A DNA stretch of 64,000 bases from an uncultured Microbacterium sp. (GTDB lineage: Bacteria > Actinomycetota > Actinomycetes > Actinomycetales > Microbacteriaceae). The stretch spans positions 1 through 64,000 of the forward strand of contig NZ_CALBRW010000004.1 of assembly GCF_937927635.1 (NCBI RefSeq). Reading direction: 5' to 3'. Of the stretch, positions 52,156 through 60,363 are shown piece by piece; position 1 is the first letter of the stretch; each line of letters opens with the position of its first letter. The notes below the pieces were generated by a model. It was given only the letters and a program-made list of their open reading frames with translations. It did no database searches and was not told the origin of the DNA. A program made the translations under genes and the position numbers.

Positions 52156-53828
52156 TGGCGTGGTTCCTCACGGCGTCGGCGCTGCTGGCCGTCGCCATCG
52201 TGCTCGGCCTGATCTACCGCCCGCTGGGCGACTACATGGCGGCCGTGTTCACCTCCGGCCGCGACCTGCGCGTCGAGCGCCTCATCTACCGGCTGTGCGG
52301 CATCGACCCCACCAGGCAGCAGTCCTGGCGCCGCTACCTGGCGTCGATCGGGGCGTTCTCGCTGGCCGGCTTCGTGCTGCTGTACGCCCTGCTGCGACTG
52401 CAGCCTCTGCTGCCGTACTCGCTGGGTATGCCGGGCATGAGACCCGATCTGGCGTTCAACACCGCGGCATCCTTCGTCGGCAACACCAACTGGCAGTCCT
52501 ACTCCCCCGAGCAGGCCACCGGCTACGCCGTGCAGATGGTGGGGCTGGCCGTGCAGAACTTCGTCTCCGCGGCGGTGAGCATGGCGGTGGCGGTGGCGCT
52601 CATCCGCGGTTTCGCCTCGCTGCGGGGGCGCAGCGGACTGGGCAGCTTCTGGGTCGATCTCGTGCGGGCGAATCTGCGCATCCTGCTGCCGCTGTCCGTC
52701 GTGATGGCCGTGCTGCTGATGGTCGGCGGCGTGATCCAGAACCTCAGCGAGCCCGCCGCCATCACGACCGTGTCGGGCAGCACGCAGACGATGCTGGGCG
52801 GGCCGGTGGCCTCGCAGGAGGCCATCAAGATGATCGGAACCAACGGCGGCGGCTTCTTCAACGCCAACTCCGCGCATCCCTTCGAGAATCCGACGGCGTG
52901 GACGAATCTGCTGCAGGTGATCCTGCTGCTGATGATCCCGTTCTCGATGCCGAGGATGTTCGGCACCATGGTGGGCGACCAGCGCGCGGGCCTCGCCCTG
53001 CTGATCACCATGATCGTGCTGTTCGCGGCGGTGTACATCCCGCTGACGGTCTTCGAGTACGCGGGGTCGGGCACGGCGCCGATGCTGGCGGGTGGCGCCA
53101 TGGAGGGCAAGGAGCAGCGCTTCGGCATCGTCGGCTCCACGCTGTTCGCGACGGCGACGACCGGCACCACGGGCGGCGCCGTGAACTCCATGCACGACTC
53201 GTACACGGCGTTCGGCGGGCTCATGCTCATGCTGGACATGACGCTCGGCGAGGTGGCGCCGGGCGGCGCGGGATCCGGCACCTACGCGCTGCTGATCCTG
53301 ATGGTCATCGCCGTGTTCCTGGCGGCACTGCTGCTGGGCCGCTCCCCCGTGTATCTGGGCAAGCGCCTGGGGGTGCGCGAGCTGAAGCTCGTCAGCATCG
53401 CCATCCTGGTGCTCCCGCTGCTGGCGCTGGGCGGGATGGCCGCGGGCTTCGCGATCCCATCGGTGCGCGACGACCTGCTGGACGCCATGAGCAATCAGGG
53501 TCCGCATGGACTGTCGGAGGTGTTCTACGCCTTCGTGTCGGCCGCCATCAACAACGGATCCGCGTTCGCGGGCCTGAGCGCGAACGACCCGATGCTGAAC
53601 GTGCTGATCGGGGTGATCATCCTGCTGGGCAGGTTCATCCCCATCGCCCTCGTGCTGGCGCTGGCAGGGTCGCTGGCCGCGCAGGGAAAGGCCGCCACCA
53701 GCGGTGAGCTGCCCCTGCACCGGCCGCAGTTCGTGGTGCTGCTGGTGAGCCTCATCGTCTTCATCACCGTGCCGGTGTTCGTCCCCGTGCTCCTGGTCGG
53801 CCCGCTCGCCGAGGGGCTGATGGGATGA
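52155..53828 (+). CDS. kdpA: K+-transporting ATPase, potassium-binding subunit
   Basis: A 557-residue channel-like subunit of the high-affinity K+ pump. Ten transmembrane helices carry four selectivity-filter loops; the clearest are FVGNTNWQSY, GTNGGGFFNANSAHPFENP and ATTGTTGGAVNSMHD, and NNGSAFAGL. It binds K+ outside and passes it to KdpB through an internal tunnel. It overlaps kdpF by one base and kdpB by four (ATGA), so all subunits are coupled. Length is typical. Confidence 0.97.
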   Translation: MAWFLTASALLAVAIVLGLIYRPLGDYMAAVFTSGRDLRVERLIYRLCGIDPTRQQSWRRYLASIGAFSLAGFVLLYALLRLQPLLPYSLGMPGMRPDLAFNTAASFVGNTNWQSYSPEQATGYAVQMVGLAVQNFVSAAVSMAVAVALIRGFASLRGRSGLGSFWVDLVRANLRILLPLSVVMAVLLMVGGVIQNLSEPAAITTVSGSTQTMLGGPVASQEAIKMIGTNGGGFFNANSAHPFENPTAWTNLLQVILLLMIPFSMPRMFGTMVGDQRAGLALLITMIVLFAAVYIPLTVFEYAGSGTAPMLAGGAMEGKEQRFGIVGSTLFATATTGTTGGAVNSMHDSYTAFGGLMLMLDMTLGEVAPGGAGSGTYALLILMVIAVFLAALLLGRSPVYLGKRLGVRELKLVSIAILVLPLLALGGMAAGFAIPSVRDDLLDAMSNQGPHGLSEVFYAFVSAAINNGSAFAGLSANDPMLNVLIGVIILLGRFIPIALVLALAGSLAAQGKAATSGELPLHRPQFVVLLVSLIVFITVPVFVPVLLVGPLAEGLMG

Positions 53829-55954
53829 GCACGCGGACCGCCATGACGCAGGGCGACGTGATCGCCGTGAGCACCATCGGCACGGTGCTGGTCGATGCGC
53901 TGCGCAAGTTCGACCCGCGCTACCTGTGGCACAACCCGGTGCTGCTGCTCACCGAGATCGGCGCCGCGCTGACCACCCTCATCGCGATCGCCGAGCCTTT
54001 CGCGGGCGGCCCGCCGCCCTCGGGCGGGACCGTCATGCCCACCGGGTTCACCTGGATGCTCGCCGCCGGCTTCTGGGCGTGCCTGTACACGGCCACGCTG
54101 GCCGAGTCGATCGCCGAGGGCCGGGGGCGCGCGCAGACGGCATCGCTGCGACGATCGCCGTCCGGCACGACCGCGCACCTGGTGGCCGACTACGACCGGG
54201 GGCGGGATGCCGGGGCATCGGCGGCCACGGTGATCGACATCGACGCGGGCGGCCTGCGCCCCGATGACGTGATCGTCGTCGAGGCCGGCGAGCTGATCCC
54301 CGCCGACGGCGAGGTGCTCTGGGGCACGGCCGAGGTGGACGAGTCCGAGTTCACCGGGCAGGCCGGCACGGTCACCCGCGCCTCCGACGGCGACCGCACC
54401 GGCGTCACCGGCGGCACGCGCGACACCTCCGATCGCCTCGTGGTGCGCGTGACGGCCACCCCCGAGGCGGGCGCCGTGGAGCAGACCATCCGGCTGGCCA
54501 GCAGGTCGCGGCGGCAGAAGGCGCCGCTGGAGGTGGCGTTCAGCGCGCTGCTGGCATCCTTCTCGATGTCGTTCGTGCTGCTCGTGCTCACGCTCAACGC
54601 CGTGGTCTCCCCCGTGGCCGCGCCCGTGTCGATCCCCGTGCTGGTGTCGCTGGTGGTGTGCCTGATCCCCACCGAGATCGCAGCGCTGATGTCGGTGACC
54701 GGCATCGCCGGGATGTCGCAGCTGCTGCGACGCGGCGTGCTGGTCACCTCGGCGAAGGCGCTGGAGACCGCCGGCGACATCACGACCGTGCTGCTGGACA
54801 AGACCGGCACGGTGACCCTCGGCAATCGACGCGCGATCGCGTTCGTCCCGGTGGGAGGGAACACCGACCAGCGGCTGATCCGCATGGCTGCGGAGGCGTC
54901 GCTGGAGGACCCGACTCCCGAGGGCGCGTCGATCGTCGCCCTGGCCGCGGAGGACGGCGTGGAGCCTGTGCATCCGCACGCCGAGAGCGGCGTGTTCGTG
55001 CCGTTCAGCGCCACGACGCGCCTGTCCGGCGTCGACCTCCCCGACGGCACGCGCATCCGCAAGGGGGCGGTCTCGGCGGTCGCCGCGTGGCTCAAGCAGC
55101 AGGGCACGCAGCCGCCGCGCGAGGTGCTCCTCGAGCTCAAGGAGGCCGCGCGGGCCATCGCCCGCACGGGTGGCACGCCGCTGGCCGTGGCCATGAAGGT
55201 GCCGGGCGACCGGGGCCGAGCCCTGGGGCTCGTGCACCTGCAGGACGTCGTGAAGGAGGGCGTCCGCGCGCGGATCTCCCACCTGAGCGCGCTGGGCGTG
55301 CGCAGCATGATGGTCTCCGGCGATCACCGCCTCACGGCCGAGGCCATCAGCGCCGAGGTCGGCATCGACGACTTCGTCGGCGACACGACGCCGGAGGGCA
55401 AGCTCGCGATCATCCAGCAGGAGCAGAAGCGCGGCCACCTGGTGGCGATGAGCGGCGACGGCATCAACGACGCGCCGGCGCTGGCGCAGGCCGACATCGG
55501 CATCGCGATGAACACCGCGACGGCGGCGGCCAAGGACGCCGCGAACATGATCATCCTCGACGACGACCCCAGTCACCTCGTGGACATCATCGAGGTGGGC
55601 AGGCGCCAGATGGCCACCCGAGGCGCGCTCATCACGTTCAACTTCGCCAACGACGCGGTCCGCTACTTCACGCTCTTCCCCGCCCTGTTCGTCGGCGTCT
55701 TCCCGGGCCTGGACGCGCTGAACATCCTGCGCCTGCACACCCCGGCATCCGCGATCCTGTCCACCGTCATCTTCAGCACCGTGGTGATGGGCATCCTCAT
55801 CCCGCTGGCGCTGATCGGCGTGCCGTACCGCACCAGGGAGCTGCGCAAGGCCCTCACCAGGAATCTGCTGATCTGCGGGATCAGCGGCATCCTCGTGCCC
55901 ATCGTCGCCATCAAGGTCATCGACCTCGTCGTCAGCCTGCTGCCGGGCTTCTGA
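53825..55954 (+). CDS. kdpB: K+-transporting P-type ATPase, catalytic subunit
   Basis: A 709-residue P-type ATPase. The phosphorylated residue is D325 in DKTGTVTLGNR, the actuator loop is the TGE-like segment VDESEFTGQA, where TGQ replaces TGE, and the hinge is GDGINDAPALAQADIGIAMN. Seven membrane helices include the family-specific NDAVRYFTLFPALF. The TGQ form deserves note: in KdpB the loop is normally TGES, here EFTGQAGTV, so the dephosphorylation Glu is replaced by Gln. The rest of the protein is complete. Confidence 0.96.
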   Translation: MSTRTAMTQGDVIAVSTIGTVLVDALRKFDPRYLWHNPVLLLTEIGAALTTLIAIAEPFAGGPPPSGGTVMPTGFTWMLAAGFWACLYTATLAESIAEGRGRAQTASLRRSPSGTTAHLVADYDRGRDAGASAATVIDIDAGGLRPDDVIVVEAGELIPADGEVLWGTAEVDESEFTGQAGTVTRASDGDRTGVTGGTRDTSDRLVVRVTATPEAGAVEQTIRLASRSRRQKAPLEVAFSALLASFSMSFVLLVLTLNAVVSPVAAPVSIPVLVSLVVCLIPTEIAALMSVTGIAGMSQLLRRGVLVTSAKALETAGDITTVLLDKTGTVTLGNRRAIAFVPVGGNTDQRLIRMAAEASLEDPTPEGASIVALAAEDGVEPVHPHAESGVFVPFSATTRLSGVDLPDGTRIRKGAVSAVAAWLKQQGTQPPREVLLELKEAARAIARTGGTPLAVAMKVPGDRGRALGLVHLQDVVKEGVRARISHLSALGVRSMMVSGDHRLTAEAISAEVGIDDFVGDTTPEGKLAIIQQEQKRGHLVAMSGDGINDAPALAQADIGIAMNTATAAAKDAANMIILDDDPSHLVDIIEVGRRQMATRGALITFNFANDAVRYFTLFPALFVGVFPGLDALNILRLHTPASAILSTVIFSTVVMGILIPLALIGVPYRTRELRKALTRNLLICGISGILVPIVAIKVIDLVVSLLPGF

Positions 55955-55966
55955 GAGCAGGATGCC

Positions 55967-56578
55967 ATGACCGCTCGTGCCAGTCACCCGCTGCGGATGC
56001 TGTGGACCGCTCTGCGGCTCACGCTGGTGCTCACGGTGATCCTCGGCATCGGCTACCCGCTGCTGATCCTGGGGATCGGCCAGGCGACGATGCCCGCGCA
56101 GGCGAACGGCTCGCTCGTGCACCGCGCCGACGGCTCGGTGGCCGGCTCCTCGCTGATCGGGCAGAGCTTCGCGGATGCCGGCGGGAAGCCCCTGCCGCAG
56201 TACTTCCAGCCCCGCCCGTCGGCCGCGGACTACGACACGCTGGCGTCGGGTGGCTCCAACCTCGGACCGGAGAACCGCGAGCTCATCGCCCAGATCACCG
56301 AGCGCCGCGCGCAGATCGCCGCGTTCGACGACGTGGACCCGGATGCCGTGCCTGTGGATGCTCTCACGGCGTCCGGCTCGGGCCTGGATCCGCACATCTC
56401 TCCGGCGTACGCCGCGATCCAGGTGCGGCGGGTGGCGGATGCCCGGGGGCTGAGCGTCGGCGAGGTGCGCCGACTCGTGGCCGCGCACACCGCCGGTCGG
56501 GACCTCGGCTTCCTCGGCGAGCCGCGCGTGAACGTCGTGGAGCTGAACCTGGCCCTGGACGCGCTGAAGAAGGGCTGA
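55967..56578 (+). CDS. kdpC: K+-transporting ATPase, subunit C
   Basis: A 203-residue membrane-anchored subunit with one N-terminal helix (about residues 12-34) and an extracytoplasmic domain holding GSSLIGQSF, YFQPRPSAADYDTLASGGSNLGP, and SGSGLDPHISPAYA, all standard KdpC signatures. It assists K+ delivery to KdpA. The ATG is 12 bases after kdpB. No kdpD or kdpE follows; the next gene is convergent. Confidence 0.96.
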   Translation: MTARASHPLRMLWTALRLTLVLTVILGIGYPLLILGIGQATMPAQANGSLVHRADGSVAGSSLIGQSFADAGGKPLPQYFQPRPSAADYDTLASGGSNLGPENRELIAQITERRAQIAAFDDVDPDAVPVDALTASGSGLDPHISPAYAAIQVRRVADARGLSVGEVRRLVAAHTAGRDLGFLGEPRVNVVELNLALDALKKG

Positions 56579-56584
56579 GCTCAG
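56575..56584. terminator. Convergent stop-codon palindrome (kdpC / CYTH gene)
   Basis: CTGAGCTCAG, the same ten-base palindrome as at 33945-33954, contains both TGA stops. The flanks (GGG and GGCCC) nearly extend it. Confidence 0.4.
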
Positions 56585-57234
56585 GCCCCGAGGGCACGGG
56601 CGAGCTTGGAGCCGGAGGACGGCGGGCGGCCGCCCGCCTGCTGCACGGCCTGCTCGACGGCGGCGAAGAACGCCTCGCGGTCGGGGCCGTCGGCGGGGGC
56701 AGCGGGCCCCAGCTCCATCTCCCACTCGCGCCAGGCGCTGCGGGTGCCCGCGCGCAGGTCAGTGGCGCGCACGTGGTCGTCGACGAACTCGGCGATCACG
56801 CCTGCGGCGCCCACGAGGTGGAAGGCCGTGCGGGTGTTCTCGATGCGGGCGATGGGCACCAGCTCGGCACTCGTCCACTGCGCGACGGTCTCCGCCACGG
56901 CACCCGGCATCCGGCCGTCGTCATCCAGCGGCCAGCCGAGCTCCAGACGCCCCTCCCCCTGGCGCGGACCCTTGATGTGCCAGCCGGCGTCCGGCCCGCC
57001 GGTGCGGCGCCGCAGGGCGATGCCGTGCTGCGCGAGAGCGCGGTCGTCCGTGTCGAGATAGCGGGCGTCCAGCTCGCGCAGCTCGCCCTCGGTCACGCTC
57101 ACGACTCCGGGCACGCGCGACCAGTCAGGCAGCGGCGTCGAGGCATCCGCGTCGTACTTGCGCTCGATCTCGAAAGTGCGCTGCGGGTCGCCCGCAGCGC
57201 CTGACACGGGATCGGATGCCGCGGGATCAGTCAT
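56581..57234 (-). CDS. CYTH domain protein (triphosphate tunnel enzyme family)
   Basis: A 217-residue CYTH protein. The family signature ExExK is present (FEIERKYD), followed by basic and acidic strands of the tunnel (RYLDTDDRALAQHGIALRRR, WHIKGPRQGEGRLELGWPL, RTAFHLV). Members hydrolyse tripolyphosphate or act on other triphosphates; the substrate here is unknown. No CHAD domain follows. The ATG at 57234 overlaps the stop of the 71-residue gene by eight bases; an ATG eleven codons earlier is possible. Confidence 0.85.
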   Translation of the reverse strand: MTDPAASDPVSGAAGDPQRTFEIERKYDADASTPLPDWSRVPGVVSVTEGELRELDARYLDTDDRALAQHGIALRRRTGGPDAGWHIKGPRQGEGRLELGWPLDDDGRMPGAVAETVAQWTSAELVPIARIENTRTAFHLVGAAGVIAEFVDDHVRATDLRAGTRSAWREWEMELGPAAPADGPDREAFFAAVEQAVQQAGGRPPSSGSKLARALGA

Positions 57235-57442
57235 CACTGGGCGAGATGCCGTCCTCGGACTCGACATATCGGAACGCCGTCTCGGTCGGCCCGTCGTGCG
57301 CGCCGGTGTTCGTCGGCGCGCCGTCGCGACGATAGGTGAGCATCGTCTCGCTGTAGGGCAGGATCAGGGTGCTCTGATCGGCGTCATCGAGCGGGAGGAT
57401 CTGCCCGTCGAGCGGACCGCCGTGAAGTCGTGCGAGTGCCAT
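57227..57442 (-). CDS. Small protein of unknown function, LHGGPLDG type
   Basis: A 71-residue acidic protein with the opening ARLHGGPLDGQILPLDD, a motif I have seen in small actinobacterial and phage proteins of unknown role, and a C-terminus rich in Glu, Ser and Asp. There is no signal or membrane segment. TATGGT lies six bases before the ATG, so the message is probably leaderless and includes the CYTH gene. A longer frame upstream overlaps the prepilin peptidase gene and is not supported. Function unknown. Confidence 0.75.
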   Translation of the reverse strand: MALARLHGGPLDGQILPLDDADQSTLILPYSETMLTYRRDGAPTNTGAHDGPTETAFRYVESEDGISPSDD

Positions 57443-57448
57443 GTGCTC

Positions 57449-57454
57449 ACCATA
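57449..57454 (-). promoter_or_regulatory. -10 element of the 71-residue gene (leaderless)
   Basis: TATGGT on the minus strand ends six bases before the ATG at 57442. Confidence 0.4.
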
Positions 57455-57486
57455 ACCCCCTGCGGGGACATGGCGTGCACGCCGCG

Positions 57487-57957
<471 letters not shown>

Positions 57958-57963
57958 GCTCGC

Positions 57964-57969
57964 AGGCTA
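57964..57969 (-). promoter_or_regulatory. -10 element of the prepilin peptidase gene (leaderless)
   Basis: TAGCCT on the minus strand ends six bases before the ATG at 57957. Confidence 0.45.
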
Positions 57970-58064
57970 GAGGAGATCGACGATGCCCCGCAGAGCCCTG
58001 TGGACAACCATCCTGTTCGCAATGTCGGATGTGCGATCTAGTCTTCGAATCGGACTTGAATTAT

Positions 58065-58080
58065 TCGAAACAAGATTCGA
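58065..58080 (+). promoter_or_regulatory. LexA-like SOS box in front of imuA
   Basis: TCGAAACAAGATTCGA matches the actinobacterial LexA pattern TCGAAC-N4-GTTCGA at 10 of 12 fixed positions, with inverted five-base ends. It lies ten bases before the imuA start in a stretch that is far richer in A and T than its surroundings; a second, weaker TCGAAT-N4-CTTGAA occurs at 58045-58060. Confidence 0.55.
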
Positions 58081-58090
58081 GGATGGATGC

Positions 58091-58807
58091 ATGGGGATCG
58101 GAACGATCGCGGCGCTCTCCCCCGCGGATGAACGGGCGGGGGACATCCTTCGGCTGCGCCGTGAGATCAGCCGGATGCAGCGCCGCCGCAGCGAGGATGC
58201 CGTGCTGCCGCTGCACCCCGCACTGGCGGAGCTGCTCCCCGGCCGCGGGCTGCAGACCGGCACGGTGTACTCGGTCTCGCCCTCGCCGAGCCTGATCCTC
58301 GCGCTGATGGGCGCCGTCTCGCAGCGCGGCAGCTGGTGCGCCGCGGTGGGCATGCCCACGCTGGGGCTGGAGGCGGCGGCATCCTTCGGCGTCGACCTGT
58401 CCCGGCTGATCCTGGTGCCCTCGCCGGGGCAGCGCTGGCTGGCCGTGATCTCGGCACTGGCCGAGGTGGTGCCACTGATCGCCGTCAGCCCCGGCTCTGC
58501 GGTGCGGGATGCGGATGCCGCGCGTCTTTCGGCCCGGTTGCGGGACCGCGGATGCACGGTGCTGGCCGCCTCGTCATGGCCGCAGAGCGAAGGGCTGATC
58601 AGCCTGCACGACCCGCACTGGTCGGGGATCGGCGAGGGCTGGGGGCTGCTGTCGGATCGCACGGTGACGGTGACCGCGCAGACCCGCTCGGCCCCGCGCC
58701 CGCAGAGCCTGCGTGTGCAGCTGCCCGGAGGGCTCGGCGGCGTGCAGGCCGTCCCCCAGGCCCTGCCGGCCCCCTTGCCCACCCACCCGCGCTGGGCGGT
58801 GGCGTGA
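58091..58807 (+). CDS. imuA: ImuA-type protein of the mutagenesis cassette
   Basis: A 238-residue protein in the ImuA/ImuA' position before imuB and dnaE2. It has a RecA-like outline (LPGRGLQTGTVYSVSPSPS where a P-loop would lie, then LILVPSPGQRW and a VAVSP-like strand), but the Walker A lysine is missing, as is usual for ImuA proteins. It is needed with ImuB and DnaE2 for damage-induced mutagenesis in other bacteria. ATG 58091 has GAGGATGG just upstream; an in-frame ATG at 57983 would put the SOS box and several very rare codons (TTA, AGA, ACA) inside the gene and is rejected. Confidence 0.85.
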   Translation: MGIGTIAALSPADERAGDILRLRREISRMQRRRSEDAVLPLHPALAELLPGRGLQTGTVYSVSPSPSLILALMGAVSQRGSWCAAVGMPTLGLEAAASFGVDLSRLILVPSPGQRWLAVISALAEVVPLIAVSPGSAVRDADAARLSARLRDRGCTVLAASSWPQSEGLISLHDPHWSGIGEGWGLLSDRTVTVTAQTRSAPRPQSLRVQLPGGLGGVQAVPQALPAPLPTHPRWAVA

Positions 58808-60363
58808 TGGACGCGATCGATCCCCTGCGGATGCACGTGCTGTGGTTCCCGGACTGGCCGCTGCGCGCGGCGCTGGGCGCAGCTCCGCCGCATCCGCCCA
58901 CCGCGCTCGTGCGCGGCAACGTCATCACGGCCTGCACGGACTCGGCTCGCGCGCACGGGGTGCGGACGGGGCAGCGCCGACGGCTCGCGCAGAGCAGGCT
59001 GCCGGCATTGCGGATGCTGCCGCACGACCCCGCGCAGGACGAGCGCGCCTTCCGGCCGGTGCTGCGCCTGATCGAGGCGCACGCACCGGGCGTGCACCTG
59101 CTGCGCCCGGGCCTGGCCGCCCTCCGCTCCCGCGGGATCTCTCGCTATCACGGCGGCGAGGAGCAGGCCGCTGCAGCCCTGCGGGAGGTGCTCGGCGAGG
59201 CGGGGTATCCCGAAGTGCGAGTGGGCGTCGCCGACGGGGCGTTCACCGCCGAGCTGGCGGCACGAGGATCCGGGGACGAGGGCTGGGCGGTGATCCCTCC
59301 CGGTGATGCCGAGTCGTTCCTCGCACCGCTGCCACTCGAGGTGCTGGGCGAGCCGGAACTCGCCGAGCTGCTGCGGCAGCTGGGTGTCGGCACGCTGGGC
59401 GGGTTCGCCGCCCTGGACGCGCTCTCGGTGCGGGAGCGGTTCGGTGAGCAGGGAGCCCGGCTGCACGCGCTGGCACGCGGTGCGGATTCTCGGCCGCTGA
59501 CGCCCCGCGCACCCGACCCGCAGCTGAGCAGGCGCGTCGAGTTCGAGACGCCGCTGGGACAGTCCGATCAGATCGCGTTCGCCGTGCGGCAGACGGCGGA
59601 TGCCGTGATGCTGGCCCTCGCCGACGCCTCGCTGGTGTGCAGGGAGGTGCGCATCGACCTCACCGACGACGACGGGGCGGTCACCTCGCGCACCTGGCTG
59701 CATCCGACCTGCTTCGACGCCCCCGACCTGGTGGATCGGGTGCGCTGGCAGCTGGAGTCGCTGGCTCCGCCCGCCTCGGACAGCGGGCAGGACTCCGACG
59801 CCGCGCACGCCTTCCGCGGGATCGTGGGGGTGCGCATCGCGCCCGTCGCGGTCGACGATGCGGCGCACCACCAGCCGGGGCTGTTCGGCTCCGGCACCGA
59901 TGAGCGCCTGCATCACGCCGTCTCGCGCGTGCAGACCATGCTCGGGCACGCCGGGGTGACCACGGCATCCGTCTCCGGCGGTCGGATGCTGGCCGACCGG
60001 CAGCTGCTGACGCCCTGGGGCGAGCGCCCTGTCGTCGAGCGCGATCCCGGCCGCCCGTGGCCGGGAAACCTGCCGGATCCGCTGCCGGCGGAGGTGTTCA
60101 CGCCGATGCGGCCCGTGCACGTGACCGGAGCCGGCGGCGCGGTGATCAGCGTCGACGCCCGTGGCGCCCTGTCCTGCCCGCCCGGCCTCATCGACGACAG
60201 CGAGGTGATCGGCTGGGCGGGCCCCTGGCCGGTGCATGAGCACCGCTGGGACGCCGCGAGAGCCCGCTCCGGCGAGCGCTTCCAGCTGCTGGACCGGCAG
60301 CACCGCGCCTGGCTCGTCTTCCACTCCGAGGGCTCCTGGTGGGCCGAGGGCAGGTACCGCTGA
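58807..60363 (+). CDS. imuB: ImuB, Y-family polymerase-like mutasome hub
   Basis: A 518-residue Y-family protein that lacks the catalytic carboxylates: the segment where a true polymerase has DxD and SxDE reads WFPDWPLRAAL and ISRYHGGEE. ImuB does not polymerise but links the beta clamp, ImuA and DnaE2. A clamp-binding motif of type QxxLF is visible at HHQPGLFGSG. The ATG shares one base with the imuA stop (TGATG), and the end overlaps dnaE2 in the same way. The C-terminal region after residue 350 is variable. Confidence 0.9.
   Translation: MDAIDPLRMHVLWFPDWPLRAALGAAPPHPPTALVRGNVITACTDSARAHGVRTGQRRRLAQSRLPALRMLPHDPAQDERAFRPVLRLIEAHAPGVHLLRPGLAALRSRGISRYHGGEEQAAAALREVLGEAGYPEVRVGVADGAFTAELAARGSGDEGWAVIPPGDAESFLAPLPLEVLGEPELAELLRQLGVGTLGGFAALDALSVRERFGEQGARLHALARGADSRPLTPRAPDPQLSRRVEFETPLGQSDQIAFAVRQTADAVMLALADASLVCREVRIDLTDDDGAVTSRTWLHPTCFDAPDLVDRVRWQLESLAPPASDSGQDSDAAHAFRGIVGVRIAPVAVDDAAHHQPGLFGSGTDERLHHAVSRVQTMLGHAGVTTASVSGGRMLADRQLLTPWGERPVVERDPGRPWPGNLPDPLPAEVFTPMRPVHVTGAGGAVISVDARGALSCPPGLIDDSEVIGWAGPWPVHEHRWDAARARSGERFQLLDRQHRAWLVFHSEGSWWAEGRYR

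Noticed and set aside
57983..58090. In-frame upstream ATG of imuA preceded by GAGGAG
   Set aside because: The 36 extra codons include TTA, ACA and AGA, almost absent from genes here, and would swallow the LexA-like box. The GAGGAG is part of the opposite-strand prepilin peptidase promoter.
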